From Leifsonia sp. PS1209 (GTDB taxonomy: Bacteria; Actinomycetota; Actinomycetes; Actinomycetales; Microbacteriaceae), in contig NZ_CP051154.1 of the NCBI RefSeq assembly GCF_012317045.1, positions 1,054,001 through 1,118,000 on the forward strand: 64,000 nt of DNA, read 5' to 3'. Below, one piece after another: positions 8,060 to 17,534 of the stretch (position 1 is the first letter of the stretch; each line of letters begins with the position of its first letter). Under the pieces are notes generated by a model. It saw only the letters and a list, made by a program, of their open reading frames with translations, searched no databases and was not told the DNA's origin. The translations under genes and the position numbers were made by a program.

Positions 8060-11002
8060 ATGAACCCCTGGAAGGACAGTGCCCGACGCGCGTTCCGATC
8101 GATGCTTCCGCCCGAGTCAGCCCCCCGTCGAGTTCTCCGCGCAACCCGTGGCGCGGCCCGCAGCTTCCGCGACACCTTGCACACGCAGGAGCCCGAGCAG
8201 GTCCACGAGGGGCCGGGGCTCACCGACTACGCCGAATGGCGGGCAGAGCAGCCCGCCCTCGAACCGCTGCCCAGCGACCATCAGGAGGCGACGTTCGTGG
8301 TGGTGGTCGAGTCGTCCGCGCATCCGGACGATCGGGAGCGCGACGCCGTCGCCGCCACCGTCGCGAGCGTCGCAGCGCAGCGCTCGGTCACGGCCAGAAC
8401 GGTCGTCGCCGTGACCGGAACCCCGCTGGCCGAGGTGCTCTCCGGGGCGGAGGAGCAGTTCGCGATGTTCCTCACCGCCGGCTCCGTGCTCGATCCGGCG
8501 GCGCTGGAGCAGGTGGCGAAGGAGCACAGGGTCGACCCTGTGCGCCGGGTGATCGCCTTCGACACCGACCAGGTCACGAGCACGGGCGAGCGCATCGCAC
8601 CGCGGTTCCGCCCCGCCTGGTCGCCGGAGATCATGCTCGGCGTCAACTACCTCGGCAGGGCCTTCGCCATCCGCACCGCAGCGGCCGCCGCCGACGAACG
8701 CGCCACCCTCGACTCCCACGGCATCTGGAAGCTTCTGCTCGGCACCGAGCTGTCGGATGCTGTCGTCGGCCTCATCCCGCACATCCTGTTGTCGACGCCC
8801 GCCGCCCCGATCCGGGATGCGACGGAGCAGGACGCCGCGATGGTGCAGCGCTCCCTGCGCGAGCGCGGCGAGGCGGCCACCGCCCAGGTGAGCAACGGGA
8901 TCGTGCGCGTCGCGTTCGAGCTGGAGACCTGGCCGAGCGTGTCCATCGTCATCCCGACGAAGCACTCCACCGCCAACCTGGACCGGCTGCTGCCCAGCCT
9001 CGCCGGCACCGACTACCCCTCCTTCGACGTCACGGTCGTGGACAACGGGGGAGAGACCGAGGAGCACGAGGCCTGGTATGCGGCGCTCGACGCCGGTCTC
9101 CCCATCCGCCACGTCTGGTGGGACGAGGAGCCGTTCAACTACTCCCGCGTGAACACCGTCACCGCGGCGGCCACCGACGGCGACGTGCTGGTGTTCCTCA
9201 ACGACGACACCGAGATCGTCGACCCGGACTGGCTGCGCGAGCTGGTCGGGATGCTGCACCGCGAGGGCGTCGGCACGGTCGGCTACCAGCACAGGAACGA
9301 CGACGGCCTCGTGCAGCACGGCGGCGTGATGATCGGCCCTGGCGGGTTCGCTGCGAACCTGTTCGCCGGGATGAGCCCGGACGACGACAGCCTGCTCGGC
9401 CCTGTGCGCTGGTACAGGAACACGCTCGCCGTCACGGCGGCCTGCGTCGCGATCCGCCGCGAGCTGTTCGACGAGGTCGGCGGGTTCGACGAGCGCTTCC
9501 AGCTGACCGGCAGCGACGTGGTGCTCGGGCTGGACCAGATCATCCGGGGCAGGCGCAACGTCGTCATCCCCTTCGACGCCGTTCGGCATTTCGAGTCGCT
9601 GACCCGGGGCGCTCACGCCCCGCGGGCTGACTCGTTCGCGAGCTACTGGCGCTACCACCCGTGGCTCGCGGCGGGCGACCCGTACATCTCGCCGAACGTG
9701 TGCCGCCTCACCGAGGTGCCGCGGTTCGCCGCGGCGGACGACCCGTCGCCCCTGCAGCTGGCGATGGCCGGCCTGGGCCGCGAGTACCGCTCCGACGCGC
9801 AGAAGTCGACCATCTCGGAGGACGCGACGGCGCTCATGTCGCTGGCGACCATCTCCGCGGAGGAGGTCGCCGCCGTCGTCGAGTCGCACGCCTCCACGAC
9901 CGGACGCCGCGAAGTGCGCACGATCAACTGGCTGCTGCCCGGTTTCGACATGCCGTTCTTCGGCGGGGTCAACACCACGTTCCGCATCGCGGACAAGCTC
10001 GCGCGCGAGCACGGCGTGGTCAACCGGTTCCTGATCAACGGCCACCCGAACAACGAGTTCTACGAGTCGGCCATCGTCGCCGCCTTCCCCGGTCTGGCCG
10101 GGTCGGAGGTCGGCCACTACTACGGGGACGACGCCGGCATCGCCGAGGTCCCTCCCGCCGATGTCGCCATCGCGACGTTCTGGCTGACGGCGGTGGATGT
10201 GGCCAAGACGCCGGGCACACCCCGCAAGTTCTACCTCATCCAGGACTACGAGCCGTCGTTCTATCCGGCGAGCACGATGTTCGCGATGACCGAGCAGACG
10301 TACAAGCTCGGCCTCTACGGCATCTGCAACACCGAGAGCATGCACGACATCTACGCCGGGGGATACGGCGGTACCGCCACGTACTTCACCCCGGCGGTCG
10401 ACAGGGGCATCTACCATCCCATCGGCCGCAGGGAGCGCGGCGACGACGAGCCGGTGACGATCTTCGCCTACGCCCGCGACCACTTCCGCAACTGCTGGGA
10501 GCTGGTGTTCGCCGCGCTCAGCGAGATCAAGCGCAGGCACGGCGACCACGTGCGGATCATCGCGGCCGGCGCCAAGTACCTTCCGCCGAGCGCCGACTTC
10601 ATCGACCTCGGCCTGCTCGACTACCGCGCCACCGGCCGTCTGTACCGCGAGACGGACATCGGCGTCACCATGCAGATCTCGCGGCACCCGTCCTACCTGC
10701 CGCTCGAACTGATGGCGAGCGGGGTGGCGATGGTCGCCCCGGACTCCGACTGGTTCCGCTGGCTGTTCCACCCCGACGAGAACGCGCGCACCACGATGAT
10801 GACCTACGACGACGTGGTCGCCGGGATCGACGAGCTGGTGCTGGATGCGCAGAAGCGTCGCGCCATCCAGGCGGCGGGCGTCGCCACCATCGACGCCGCC
10901 CACTCCGACTGGGACGCCGCCCTCGACCACCTCTACGACTACCTCTGCGACCCGGAGGCCGAGGCCATCCCCTCCACGGCGCCTCGCACCATCGCCCCTT
11001 GA
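8060..11002 (+). CDS. Multi-domain glycosyltransferase: GT2 plus WsaF-like GT4
   Basis: The protein has 980 residues in three parts. Residues 1-280 resemble a degenerate GT-A domain: the RFRPAWSPEIMLGVNYLGR stretch is what tandem GT2 proteins show, but I see no intact DXD. Residues about 290-545 are a full GT2 domain (VSIVIPTKHS, VVDNGG, FLNDDTEI near 379, GGFDERFQ). Residues about 620-960 match WsaF-type rhamnosyltransferases (INWLLPGFDMPFFGG, FYLIQDYEPSFYP, and late SYLPLELMASG). The enzyme probably adds two or more sugars, plausibly rhamnose, in succession to a cytoplasmic lipid-linked glycan. Family placement is fairly sure; the sugars are inference. Confidence 0.85.
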   Translation: MNPWKDSARRAFRSMLPPESAPRRVLRATRGAARSFRDTLHTQEPEQVHEGPGLTDYAEWRAEQPALEPLPSDHQEATFVVVVESSAHPDDRERDAVAATVASVAAQRSVTARTVVAVTGTPLAEVLSGAEEQFAMFLTAGSVLDPAALEQVAKEHRVDPVRRVIAFDTDQVTSTGERIAPRFRPAWSPEIMLGVNYLGRAFAIRTAAAAADERATLDSHGIWKLLLGTELSDAVVGLIPHILLSTPAAPIRDATEQDAAMVQRSLRERGEAATAQVSNGIVRVAFELETWPSVSIVIPTKHSTANLDRLLPSLAGTDYPSFDVTVVDNGGETEEHEAWYAALDAGLPIRHVWWDEEPFNYSRVNTVTAAATDGDVLVFLNDDTEIVDPDWLRELVGMLHREGVGTVGYQHRNDDGLVQHGGVMIGPGGFAANLFAGMSPDDDSLLGPVRWYRNTLAVTAACVAIRRELFDEVGGFDERFQLTGSDVVLGLDQIIRGRRNVVIPFDAVRHFESLTRGAHAPRADSFASYWRYHPWLAAGDPYISPNVCRLTEVPRFAAADDPSPLQLAMAGLGREYRSDAQKSTISEDATALMSLATISAEEVAAVVESHASTTGRREVRTINWLLPGFDMPFFGGVNTTFRIADKLAREHGVVNRFLINGHPNNEFYESAIVAAFPGLAGSEVGHYYGDDAGIAEVPPADVAIATFWLTAVDVAKTPGTPRKFYLIQDYEPSFYPASTMFAMTEQTYKLGLYGICNTESMHDIYAGGYGGTATYFTPAVDRGIYHPIGRRERGDDEPVTIFAYARDHFRNCWELVFAALSEIKRRHGDHVRIIAAGAKYLPPSADFIDLGLLDYRATGRLYRETDIGVTMQISRHPSYLPLELMASGVAMVAPDSDWFRWLFHPDENARTTMMTYDDVVAGIDELVLDAQKRRAIQAAGVATIDAAHSDWDAALDHLYDYLCDPEAEAIPSTAPRTIAP

Positions 11003-11048
11003 CCCGGCCCTGACCCCGGCCCCGACGCGACCCTCGCGTCCCCAAGCC

Positions 11049-11110
11049 ATCGAGCCGGGACTTATGTACGGCCGCTACCGGCGTGTCGCGTGCACAACTC
11101 CCGGCTCGAT
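11049..11110. terminator. Inverted repeat at convergent gene ends
   Basis: Perfect 12-bp arms, ATCGAGCCGGGA (11049-11060) and TCCCGGCTCGAT (11099-11110), flank a 38-nt loop. On the + strand the right arm is followed by TTTT, so it could terminate the upstream glycosyltransferase transcript. The right arm lies inside the last codons of the DUF2142 gene, and the loop is longer than usual for an intrinsic terminator. Confidence 0.45.
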
Positions 11111-12556
11111 TTTCAGGAGGTGGGGGAGGGTGCGGAAGGTGGCGACCGTGAAGAAGGTGAGCGCGAGGACGACGGCGAGCGTCAGCGGGACGATGCCGCC
11201 CGGGGGCTGCCAGGTGGGGCTGAAGAAGGCGGCGGTCCACGAGGTGGAGCCCGCGGCGTAGCGGCGGAGCGTGAACGTGAACGCGGCGAGCTGGCCGACG
11301 GCGAGCACCACGGCGGCGGCGCGGAGCGCGGCGACCGTGTTGCGCGAGCCGACGCCGACCTCCGCCCTGTCGAGCGCCATGCCGCCCCAGATCGCCAGGA
11401 CCAGCACGATCGCGAGCATGTACCGTCCCTGCCAGACGTCGCCGACCTGACGCCAGAGCGCCACCTGGATGACGACCGGGATGACGAGCAGCGCGCCGAC
11501 GAAACCGAGTGCGATCCACCGTTCGCGTCCGCGCCCGAGCACCACGGGGACCAGCACGATCAGCGAGAGCACGCCGAACCAGATCACGATCACCGCATCC
11601 GGGGCCCACACATCCACGGTGCCGAACAGCCCGATCATTTGCTTCCAGTACGAGAACGTGTTCTCCACCATCGTCTGCGCCACGGTGAACAGGCTGCCGG
11701 GCGTCGGCTCCAGCTGCGCCTTCACCTGGTTCTCCGGCCGCGTGAACCAGAACAACTGCCCGGCTCCCACGACAGCCAGCAGCGCGAGCACGACCCAGGT
11801 GGATGCGCGGCGCAGCAGATACTCCCAGTCCGCCTTCCGCATGGCGAGCACGACGGAGACGGCGATGAGGAGGAGCCACAGCATCCCGAGGCTGCGGCCG
11901 CCGGTGACGAGTGCCGCGGAGACCACGGCGGTCACGCCGGACAGCCAGAGCATCCACCCGGTCGGCCGGTGCCTGGCAATGGTCAGCAGCGACACCAGCA
12001 GGGCACCGGCGGAAGCGGCTTCGACGGCGTTCGGGTTGATCGCGCCGCCGAGGAAGAACACCATCGGGGTGAGCGCGCCCACCGGGAGCAGCAGCGACCA
12101 GCGCGCTCCGGGCCAGGTGCGGACGAGCGCGGCGAGCACCGCGAGCAGGGCTGCGACGACCGCCCCGGAGAAGATGCGCATGGCGTGGATGGCCGCCTCG
12201 CCGGAGAACACCAGCGACGGCAGGCCGACCACGAGGTAGTAGACGGGGCTGTTGGTGTACGCCGTGCTGATCGAGCGGCGCGTCTCTCCCGGTGCGGCGT
12301 CCGAGCTGCCGACGCACGCGGGCGTGACACTCGGCTGCCCGGCGAAGCAGCCGCCCGCGCCGGGGATGTAGAGGTAGGCGGGCGCGTCGAAGTACTTGCC
12401 GTCGCCCACGATTTGCCCGCGCACGGCCGTCGTGGCACGCACGGTGTGCGACGCCTCGTCCGGCACGGCGTAGATCGGCGTCGCGAGCGACCACGCGGTG
12501 AGCAGCACGAACAGGGTGCAGAAGACGGCGGCGAACAGTCTCAGTGGAAACCGCAT
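11075..12556 (-). CDS. DUF2142 polytopic membrane protein, copy 1
   Basis: This 493-residue protein has about 11-12 predicted membrane helices. Helix 1 is followed by SLATPIYAVPDEASH, an acidic Asp-Glu pair just outside the first helix as in GT-C glycosyltransferases; later come GGAINPNAVEA, VWQGRYML and LRRYAAGS, shared with the three other DUF2142 proteins in this window. DUF2142 has no proven reaction; a polyprenyl-phosphate-sugar-dependent transferase acting outside the membrane is a reasonable inference. It starts 6 nt after the stop of the upstream membrane protein, so they form an operon. This is the most divergent of the four copies. Confidence 0.85.
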   Translation of the reverse strand: MRFPLRLFAAVFCTLFVLLTAWSLATPIYAVPDEASHTVRATTAVRGQIVGDGKYFDAPAYLYIPGAGGCFAGQPSVTPACVGSSDAAPGETRRSISTAYTNSPVYYLVVGLPSLVFSGEAAIHAMRIFSGAVVAALLAVLAALVRTWPGARWSLLLPVGALTPMVFFLGGAINPNAVEAASAGALLVSLLTIARHRPTGWMLWLSGVTAVVSAALVTGGRSLGMLWLLLIAVSVVLAMRKADWEYLLRRASTWVVLALLAVVGAGQLFWFTRPENQVKAQLEPTPGSLFTVAQTMVENTFSYWKQMIGLFGTVDVWAPDAVIVIWFGVLSLIVLVPVVLGRGRERWIALGFVGALLVIPVVIQVALWRQVGDVWQGRYMLAIVLVLAIWGGMALDRAEVGVGSRNTVAALRAAAVVLAVGQLAAFTFTLRRYAAGSTSWTAAFFSPTWQPPGGIVPLTLAVVLALTFFTVATFRTLPHLLKIEPGVVHATRR

Positions 12557-12562
12557 CCCCGT

Positions 12563-13927
12563 TCAGCCCTGCGGGATGAAGAGGGAGGCGATGAAGACGA
12601 CGCCGCCGACGCCCGCCATGATCCAGCGCGGAACGGGACGCTTCGCCAGCAGCAGGGCGGCGCAGGCGAGGAAGAACGGGATGAGCGAGATGCCGTAGCG
12701 CGCGGGCGGCGGATCGGGGTATGTGCCGAGGGCGGCATACGTCACGATCGACAGCAGCGGGGCCGAGATGACGGCGGCGGCGAACGTCGCCCACGCGACG
12801 GCGGCACGGCGGCCGCCCCAGCGCGCGACCATCAGCAGGCCGATCACGCCGGCGATGGTGACCCAGGCGACCGCGTAGTTCGAGATGAGGCCGGGCCCCT
12901 TGAGGAAGGTGGTCGTGTCGCCGACACCGCGGGCCGATCCGTCGATGAAGAGGCCGGACTGCAGGATCAGCGACGTGATCCCGAGCGGTCGCACCTTGCC
13001 CATGTCGGGCGCAGGGCCGACCGCGGAGACCGAGCTGTAGACGGTCCAGGCCAGCTGCAGGACCATCGAGACGACCACCGAGACGATGCCCGTGATGGTC
13101 CGGCCGTCGGCGAACGTGCGGCTGATCCAGCCTGCCCGGGATGTGCGGGTGCGGTACGCGTCGATGCCGGCGCGGATGATCAGGAAGAACACGGCAGCGG
13201 CGACGGCGGCGAGGTTCTGCACCTTCAGCAGGGTGACGAACGCGGCGCCGGCGGCGAACCACACGTATCCACGTCGACTGTCCGCGAGGGTGGCGAGGTA
13301 CAGCATCAGGCCGCCGGCGAACAGCGCGGTCGCATCCGTGCTGATGTACGTGTTCGACCAGTACGCGGGCAGCGAGCCGATCATCAGCAGCCCGACACCG
13401 GTCGCGGCCACCGGATGCACCTTCAGCCGCCGCAGCGCCAGATAGAGGAACAGGGCGGCGGCGGCCAGCCAGAGCGCGCCGACGAACCGTCCGGCATCCA
13501 CCAGGTCGACGCCGAGAAACACCAGCGGCTCGGCCAGGATGCGCGTGATGCCGAAGTACAGCGGGGTGTAGATGTACGCAGAGGTCGCGCCGTGGAACGG
13601 GAACAGCTCGGCGTTCTTCGCGTTGGAGAGGTCGCAGCGCGCATCCGGGCTCGGGGCGAGCAGCCGCAGCCCGCGGCAGCCCAGCTGCTGGCGGGCGTAC
13701 GTGCCGGTCGGCTCTCCGCGGTTCACGGTGAGCTGGTGCCCCATCTTGGCGAAGTAGTCGATGTAGACGTACTCGTCGACCGGGGAGACGCCGCGGTGGC
13801 CCGGCACCTGCACGATGCCGACGAGCAGCGACGCGATGATGAGCACGGCGGGCGCGATGGCGCTCCGCGAGAACACGCGCGCGAAGAAGCCGCGTCGCCC
13901 CTCGGGGGCTATCGACTCGGTTTCCAT
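12563..13927 (-). CDS. Polytopic membrane protein, GT-C-like, 454 aa
   Basis: It shares the DUF2142 layout without being a clear member: a short basic N-terminus, a first helix ending in GVSPVDEYVYIDYFAKMG (an acidic pair again), a Cys-containing extracellular loop, about ten further helices and a PARYGISLIPFF motif near the C-terminus that parallels the WQGRY motif of the neighbours. I infer a membrane glycosyltransferase or a partner in glycan assembly; no reaction can be assigned. The ATG at 13927 was chosen because the frame upstream runs into the divergent promoter region. It leads a two-gene operon with DUF2142 copy 1. Confidence 0.75.
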   Translation of the reverse strand: METESIAPEGRRGFFARVFSRSAIAPAVLIIASLLVGIVQVPGHRGVSPVDEYVYIDYFAKMGHQLTVNRGEPTGTYARQQLGCRGLRLLAPSPDARCDLSNAKNAELFPFHGATSAYIYTPLYFGITRILAEPLVFLGVDLVDAGRFVGALWLAAAALFLYLALRRLKVHPVAATGVGLLMIGSLPAYWSNTYISTDATALFAGGLMLYLATLADSRRGYVWFAAGAAFVTLLKVQNLAAVAAAVFFLIIRAGIDAYRTRTSRAGWISRTFADGRTITGIVSVVVSMVLQLAWTVYSSVSAVGPAPDMGKVRPLGITSLILQSGLFIDGSARGVGDTTTFLKGPGLISNYAVAWVTIAGVIGLLMVARWGGRRAAVAWATFAAAVISAPLLSIVTYAALGTYPDPPPARYGISLIPFFLACAALLLAKRPVPRWIMAGVGGVVFIASLFIPQG

Positions 13928-14064
13928 GCTGATGTGAGGCCTTACGCTCGTGGGCGGCGAACTGCGCCAGCTTAGCAATCGGTCGCTGGGAGGGGCGGAC
14001 GACGCGGCCGCCAGAGCACGCCTTGGTAAGCTGGCGGGCGCACACGCCCATGCGAAAGGACCGT
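13928..14064. promoter_or_regulatory. Divergent promoter region, two TAAGCT boxes
   Basis: This 137-bp gap separates divergent genes. TAAGCT occurs on the + strand at 14027-14032 and on the - strand at 13969-13974, each at a plausible -10 distance for its gene. No good -35 is visible for either, and the boxes are assigned by similarity to TANNNT only. Confidence 0.35.
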
Positions 14065-16542
14065 ATGCCTGCAACGCGTCACGGAGTCGTCTCGGTCGTC
14101 CTGGTCAACTTCAGGGGAACCGACGACACGCTCACCGCCATCGAACACCTCGGCCGCCTGGACTGGCCGGCCGACTGTCTCGAGATCGTGGTGGTCGAGA
14201 ACGCCTCAGGCGATGACAGCGCCGCGCGCATCCGGTCGGCGGCGCCGCACGTGCTGCTCATCGAGTCGAAGACGAACCTCGGGTTCGCCGGTGGCTGCAA
14301 CCTGGGCGTGAAGGAGGCGAGCGGCGAGTACGTCGCCTTCCTCAACAACGACGCCAAGCCGGATGCGGCCTGGGTTCGTGCCGCCGTCGAGCGGTTCGAG
14401 TCGAGCCCGTCGGTCGGCGCTGTCGCCAGTCGCGTGCTCGACTGGGAGGGCCAGAACGTCGACTTCATCGGGTCGGCGATGACCTGGTTCGGCCAGGGGT
14501 ACAAGCCGCTCACCGCCCAGCCGGTGCCGAACACCCCGGATGTGCCGCGCGACGTGCTGTTCGGCACGGGATCCGCGATGTTCGTCCGCCGGTCGGTGTA
14601 CGACCAGCTCGGCGGGTTCGACGAGCGGTACTTCATGTTCTTCGAAGACGTGGACCTGGGCTGGCGGCTCAACCTGCTCGGCCACCGCTACGTCTACGAG
14701 CCCGCATCGCTGGCGTATCACAAGCACCACGCATCCATGTCGTCGTTCGGCGCGTTCAAGGAGACGTACCTCCTCGAACGGAACGCGCTGTTCACGCAGT
14801 ACAAGAACCTCGGAGACGAGGCGCTCGCCAACGCGCTTCCCGCGACCCTCGCGCTGACCGTCCGCCGCGGTGTGGCGAAGGGCGGGCTCGACTCGACCTC
14901 GTTCGACCTGCGGAAGGGCGCGTCCAACGACCCGACGATGGAGATCTCGAAGGAGACCGTCGCCGCCGTCTACGCGATCGACCAGTTCGTCGAGCACCTG
15001 CCGTCGCTGGTGGAGTCGCGCGAGCAGATCCAGCGCAGCAGGGTCGTCTCGGACAGCCGCATCTGGTCGCTGTTCGGCGAGACCGACGCCCCGTCGTACA
15101 CGGCGGAGCACTACCTCGAGGGCTACGACAAGCTGGTCACGGCGTTCCCGGTCACCGAGACACCGGATGTGACCCGCGTGCTGGTCATCACCGGCGACCC
15201 GATCGGCGTCAAGATGGCGGGCCCGGCGATCCGGGCGTGGAGCATGGCGGAGGCGCTCGCGAAGGACAACCTGGTGACCCTCGTGTCGCTGTCCGGCGTC
15301 GAGCCGGTGTCCGCGCCGTTCGACATCGTGCACATCCGGCCGGGCGACGACCGTTCCATGCGCAAGCTGGAGCGCGAGAGCGACGTGATCGTCTTCCAGG
15401 GCCTCGCGATGGCGCTGTTCGACAGCCTGCGCAAGACGGACAAGATCATCGTCGCCGACGTCTACGATCCGATGCACCTCGAGCAGCTCGAACAGGGCAA
15501 GGAACTCGGCCGCGAGCAGTGGGACAAGCAGGTCGGCGACGCGACGGACGTGCTCAACGAGCAGCTCGAACGCGGGGACTTCTTCCTCTGCGCCTCCGAG
15601 CGCCAGCGGCACTTCTACCTGGGCCAGCTCGCCGCGCTCGGCCGGATCAACCCGGCCAACTACGCCGACGATCCCGACCTCGACCACCTCATCGACGTCG
15701 TTCCCTTCGGCCTGTCCGAGACGGCGCCGGTGCACGAACGGGATGTGCTCAAGGGCGTCCTCCCCGGGATCGGCGCCGACGACAAGCTCCTGCTGTGGAG
15801 CGGCGGCCTCTACAACTGGTTCGACCCGAAGTCGCTCATCACCGCCGTCGCGAAGCTGTCGGAGACGCACGACGACGTCCGCCTGTTCTTCCAGGGCACG
15901 AAGCACCCGCATCCCGGCGTGCCGGAGATGGCGATCGTCGCGGAGTCCCGTGCCCTCGCCAGCGAGCTCGGCGCGCTCGACACCTCGGTGTTCTTCAACA
16001 GCTCGTGGGTCGACTACGCCGACAGGCAGAACTACCTCACCGAGGCCGACGCGGGCGTCAGCACCCACTTCTCGCACGTCGAGACGACGTTCTCGTTCCG
16101 CACGCGCATCCTGGACTACCTGTGGGCAGGGTTGCCGATGGTCGTCACCGCCGGCGACCACTTCGCGCAGCTGGTCGAGGAGGAGAAGCTCGGCGTCGTG
16201 GTCCCGTCCGGAGACGTGGATGCGCTGACCGCCGCCCTCGAGACCGTGCTATACGACGAGAAGTTCATCGCGGCGGCCAAGCGCAACATCCAGCGGGTGC
16301 GCAAGCGCTACTTCTGGAGCGTGGTGCTCGCGCCGCTCGTCGACTTCGTCTCCGACCCCCGGCACGCGGCCGACCTGGTCGCGAAGGGTGTCGTCGGGAC
16401 GGGCGGAGCGCCGCGCAAGGCGACGACCAGGCGCAAGAAGCACGGCGTGCGACACGATGTCGGCCTGTTCTTCCACTACATGAAGAACGGCGGGCCGGCC
16501 GTCGTCGTCAAGAAGGTGCGGAGCAGGCTGGGGAGACGCTGA
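14065..16542 (+). CDS. Bifunctional GT2-GT4 glycosyltransferase, 825 aa
   Basis: The ATG at 14065 has GAAAGGA four bases upstream. Residues 1-270 form a WbbL-like GT2 domain (VSVVLVNFRG, VVENASGDD, FLNNDAKP as DXD region, GGFDERYFMFFEDVDLG). Residues about 368-760 form a GT4 domain (VLVITGDPIGVKMAGPAIR, LLLWSGGLYNWFDP, FSFRTRILDYLWA), closely related to the stand-alone protein at 5337-6734. A basic tail (TTRRKKHG, VVKKVRSRLGRR) may bind the membrane. The fusion suggests two consecutive sugar additions. The next glycosyltransferase starts 2 nt after its stop. Confidence 0.88.
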   Translation: MPATRHGVVSVVLVNFRGTDDTLTAIEHLGRLDWPADCLEIVVVENASGDDSAARIRSAAPHVLLIESKTNLGFAGGCNLGVKEASGEYVAFLNNDAKPDAAWVRAAVERFESSPSVGAVASRVLDWEGQNVDFIGSAMTWFGQGYKPLTAQPVPNTPDVPRDVLFGTGSAMFVRRSVYDQLGGFDERYFMFFEDVDLGWRLNLLGHRYVYEPASLAYHKHHASMSSFGAFKETYLLERNALFTQYKNLGDEALANALPATLALTVRRGVAKGGLDSTSFDLRKGASNDPTMEISKETVAAVYAIDQFVEHLPSLVESREQIQRSRVVSDSRIWSLFGETDAPSYTAEHYLEGYDKLVTAFPVTETPDVTRVLVITGDPIGVKMAGPAIRAWSMAEALAKDNLVTLVSLSGVEPVSAPFDIVHIRPGDDRSMRKLERESDVIVFQGLAMALFDSLRKTDKIIVADVYDPMHLEQLEQGKELGREQWDKQVGDATDVLNEQLERGDFFLCASERQRHFYLGQLAALGRINPANYADDPDLDHLIDVVPFGLSETAPVHERDVLKGVLPGIGADDKLLLWSGGLYNWFDPKSLITAVAKLSETHDDVRLFFQGTKHPHPGVPEMAIVAESRALASELGALDTSVFFNSSWVDYADRQNYLTEADAGVSTHFSHVETTFSFRTRILDYLWAGLPMVVTAGDHFAQLVEEEKLGVVVPSGDVDALTAALETVLYDEKFIAAAKRNIQRVRKRYFWSVVLAPLVDFVSDPRHAADLVAKGVVGTGGAPRKATTRRKKHGVRHDVGLFFHYMKNGGPAVVVKKVRSRLGRR

Positions 16543-16544
16543 CC

Positions 16545-17534
16545 GTGACCCGTCCGGTCTCCGTCGCGCTCTGCACGTTCAACGGCGCGACATACATCCG
16601 CAGGCAGCTGGCGAGCGTGCTCGCCCAGACGGTGCCTCCGACGCAGCTGGTCGTCTCCGACGACGGCTCGACGGACGCGACCATCGCGATGGTCGAGGAG
16701 GAGCTGCGGGCGCACGAGGCGGCGACGGGCTGGAACCCAGAGGTGGTGCTGCTGCGCAACGAGACGCCGCTCGGGGTGACCGCGAACTTCGAGCAGGCGC
16801 TGCGCGCATCCACCGGCGAGCTGATCGCCCTGTGCGACCAGGACGACGAGTGGGAGCCGCGGAAGTTGGAGAAGCTGGTCGCGATGTTCGACGCGCGGCC
16901 GGGACTCGGCTTCCTGCACACCGATGCGCAGCTGATCGACGACGACGGAGCCCCGACGGGCGGCACGATCTTCGGAGTGCTCGAAGTGTCGGAGGAGGAC
17001 AGGCAGGCCGTGCACTCCGGACGCGCGTTCTCGGTGTTCGTGCGCCGCAACATCGCCACGGGCGCCACGGCGATGGTGCACCGCGACCTGGTGGCGGCGT
17101 GCGCGCCGTTCCCCGCCGAGTGGGTGCACGACGAGTGGCTGGCCATCCAGGCCGCAGCACGCGACAGGCTCGACCTGAGCGAGGAGCCGCTGACGCGCTA
17201 CCGGCGGCACGCCGCCAACCAGATCGGGGCGGGCGATCCGACCATCGGCCACAAGATCCGCCGCGTGCTCGGCGCCCGCGGTGACCGCAACCGGATGCTC
17301 GCCGCGCGCTCGCGCATCCTGGCGGACAGCCTGCGCGGTGCGGTCGACGTCGACTCGTCGAAGGTGGCGCTCGCCGAGGAGAAGGCGGCGTTCGAGACGA
17401 CGCGGGCCGAGCTTCCGGCGAACAGGGTGAAACGGTTCGTGCCCGTGCTCCGGCTCGCGGCGGGCGGGGCGTACCCTCGCCTGGCGAGCCAGGGCTGGAT
17501 GGATGTGGTCAGAGACCTGTTCCAGCCGGCGTGA
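16545..17534 (+). CDS. GT2 glycosyltransferase, 329 aa
   Basis: The start is GTG at 16545, two bases after the previous stop, with GGGGAG about 10 nt upstream. It has VSVALCTFNGATYIRRQL, VVSDDGSTDAT, and LCDQDDEW near residue 95 as the DXD; WVHDEWLAI near 190 fits the catalytic loop of rhamnosyltransferase-type GT2 enzymes. The C-terminal 100 residues are basic and without a recognisable domain. It is translationally coupled to the bifunctional transferase and probably adds a later sugar to the same chain. The 3' end overlaps the convergent DUF2142 gene by 26 nt. Confidence 0.86.
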   Translation: MTRPVSVALCTFNGATYIRRQLASVLAQTVPPTQLVVSDDGSTDATIAMVEEELRAHEAATGWNPEVVLLRNETPLGVTANFEQALRASTGELIALCDQDDEWEPRKLEKLVAMFDARPGLGFLHTDAQLIDDDGAPTGGTIFGVLEVSEEDRQAVHSGRAFSVFVRRNIATGATAMVHRDLVAACAPFPAEWVHDEWLAIQAAARDRLDLSEEPLTRYRRHAANQIGAGDPTIGHKIRRVLGARGDRNRMLAARSRILADSLRGAVDVDSSKVALAEEKAAFETTRAELPANRVKRFVPVLRLAAGGAYPRLASQGWMDVVRDLFQPA

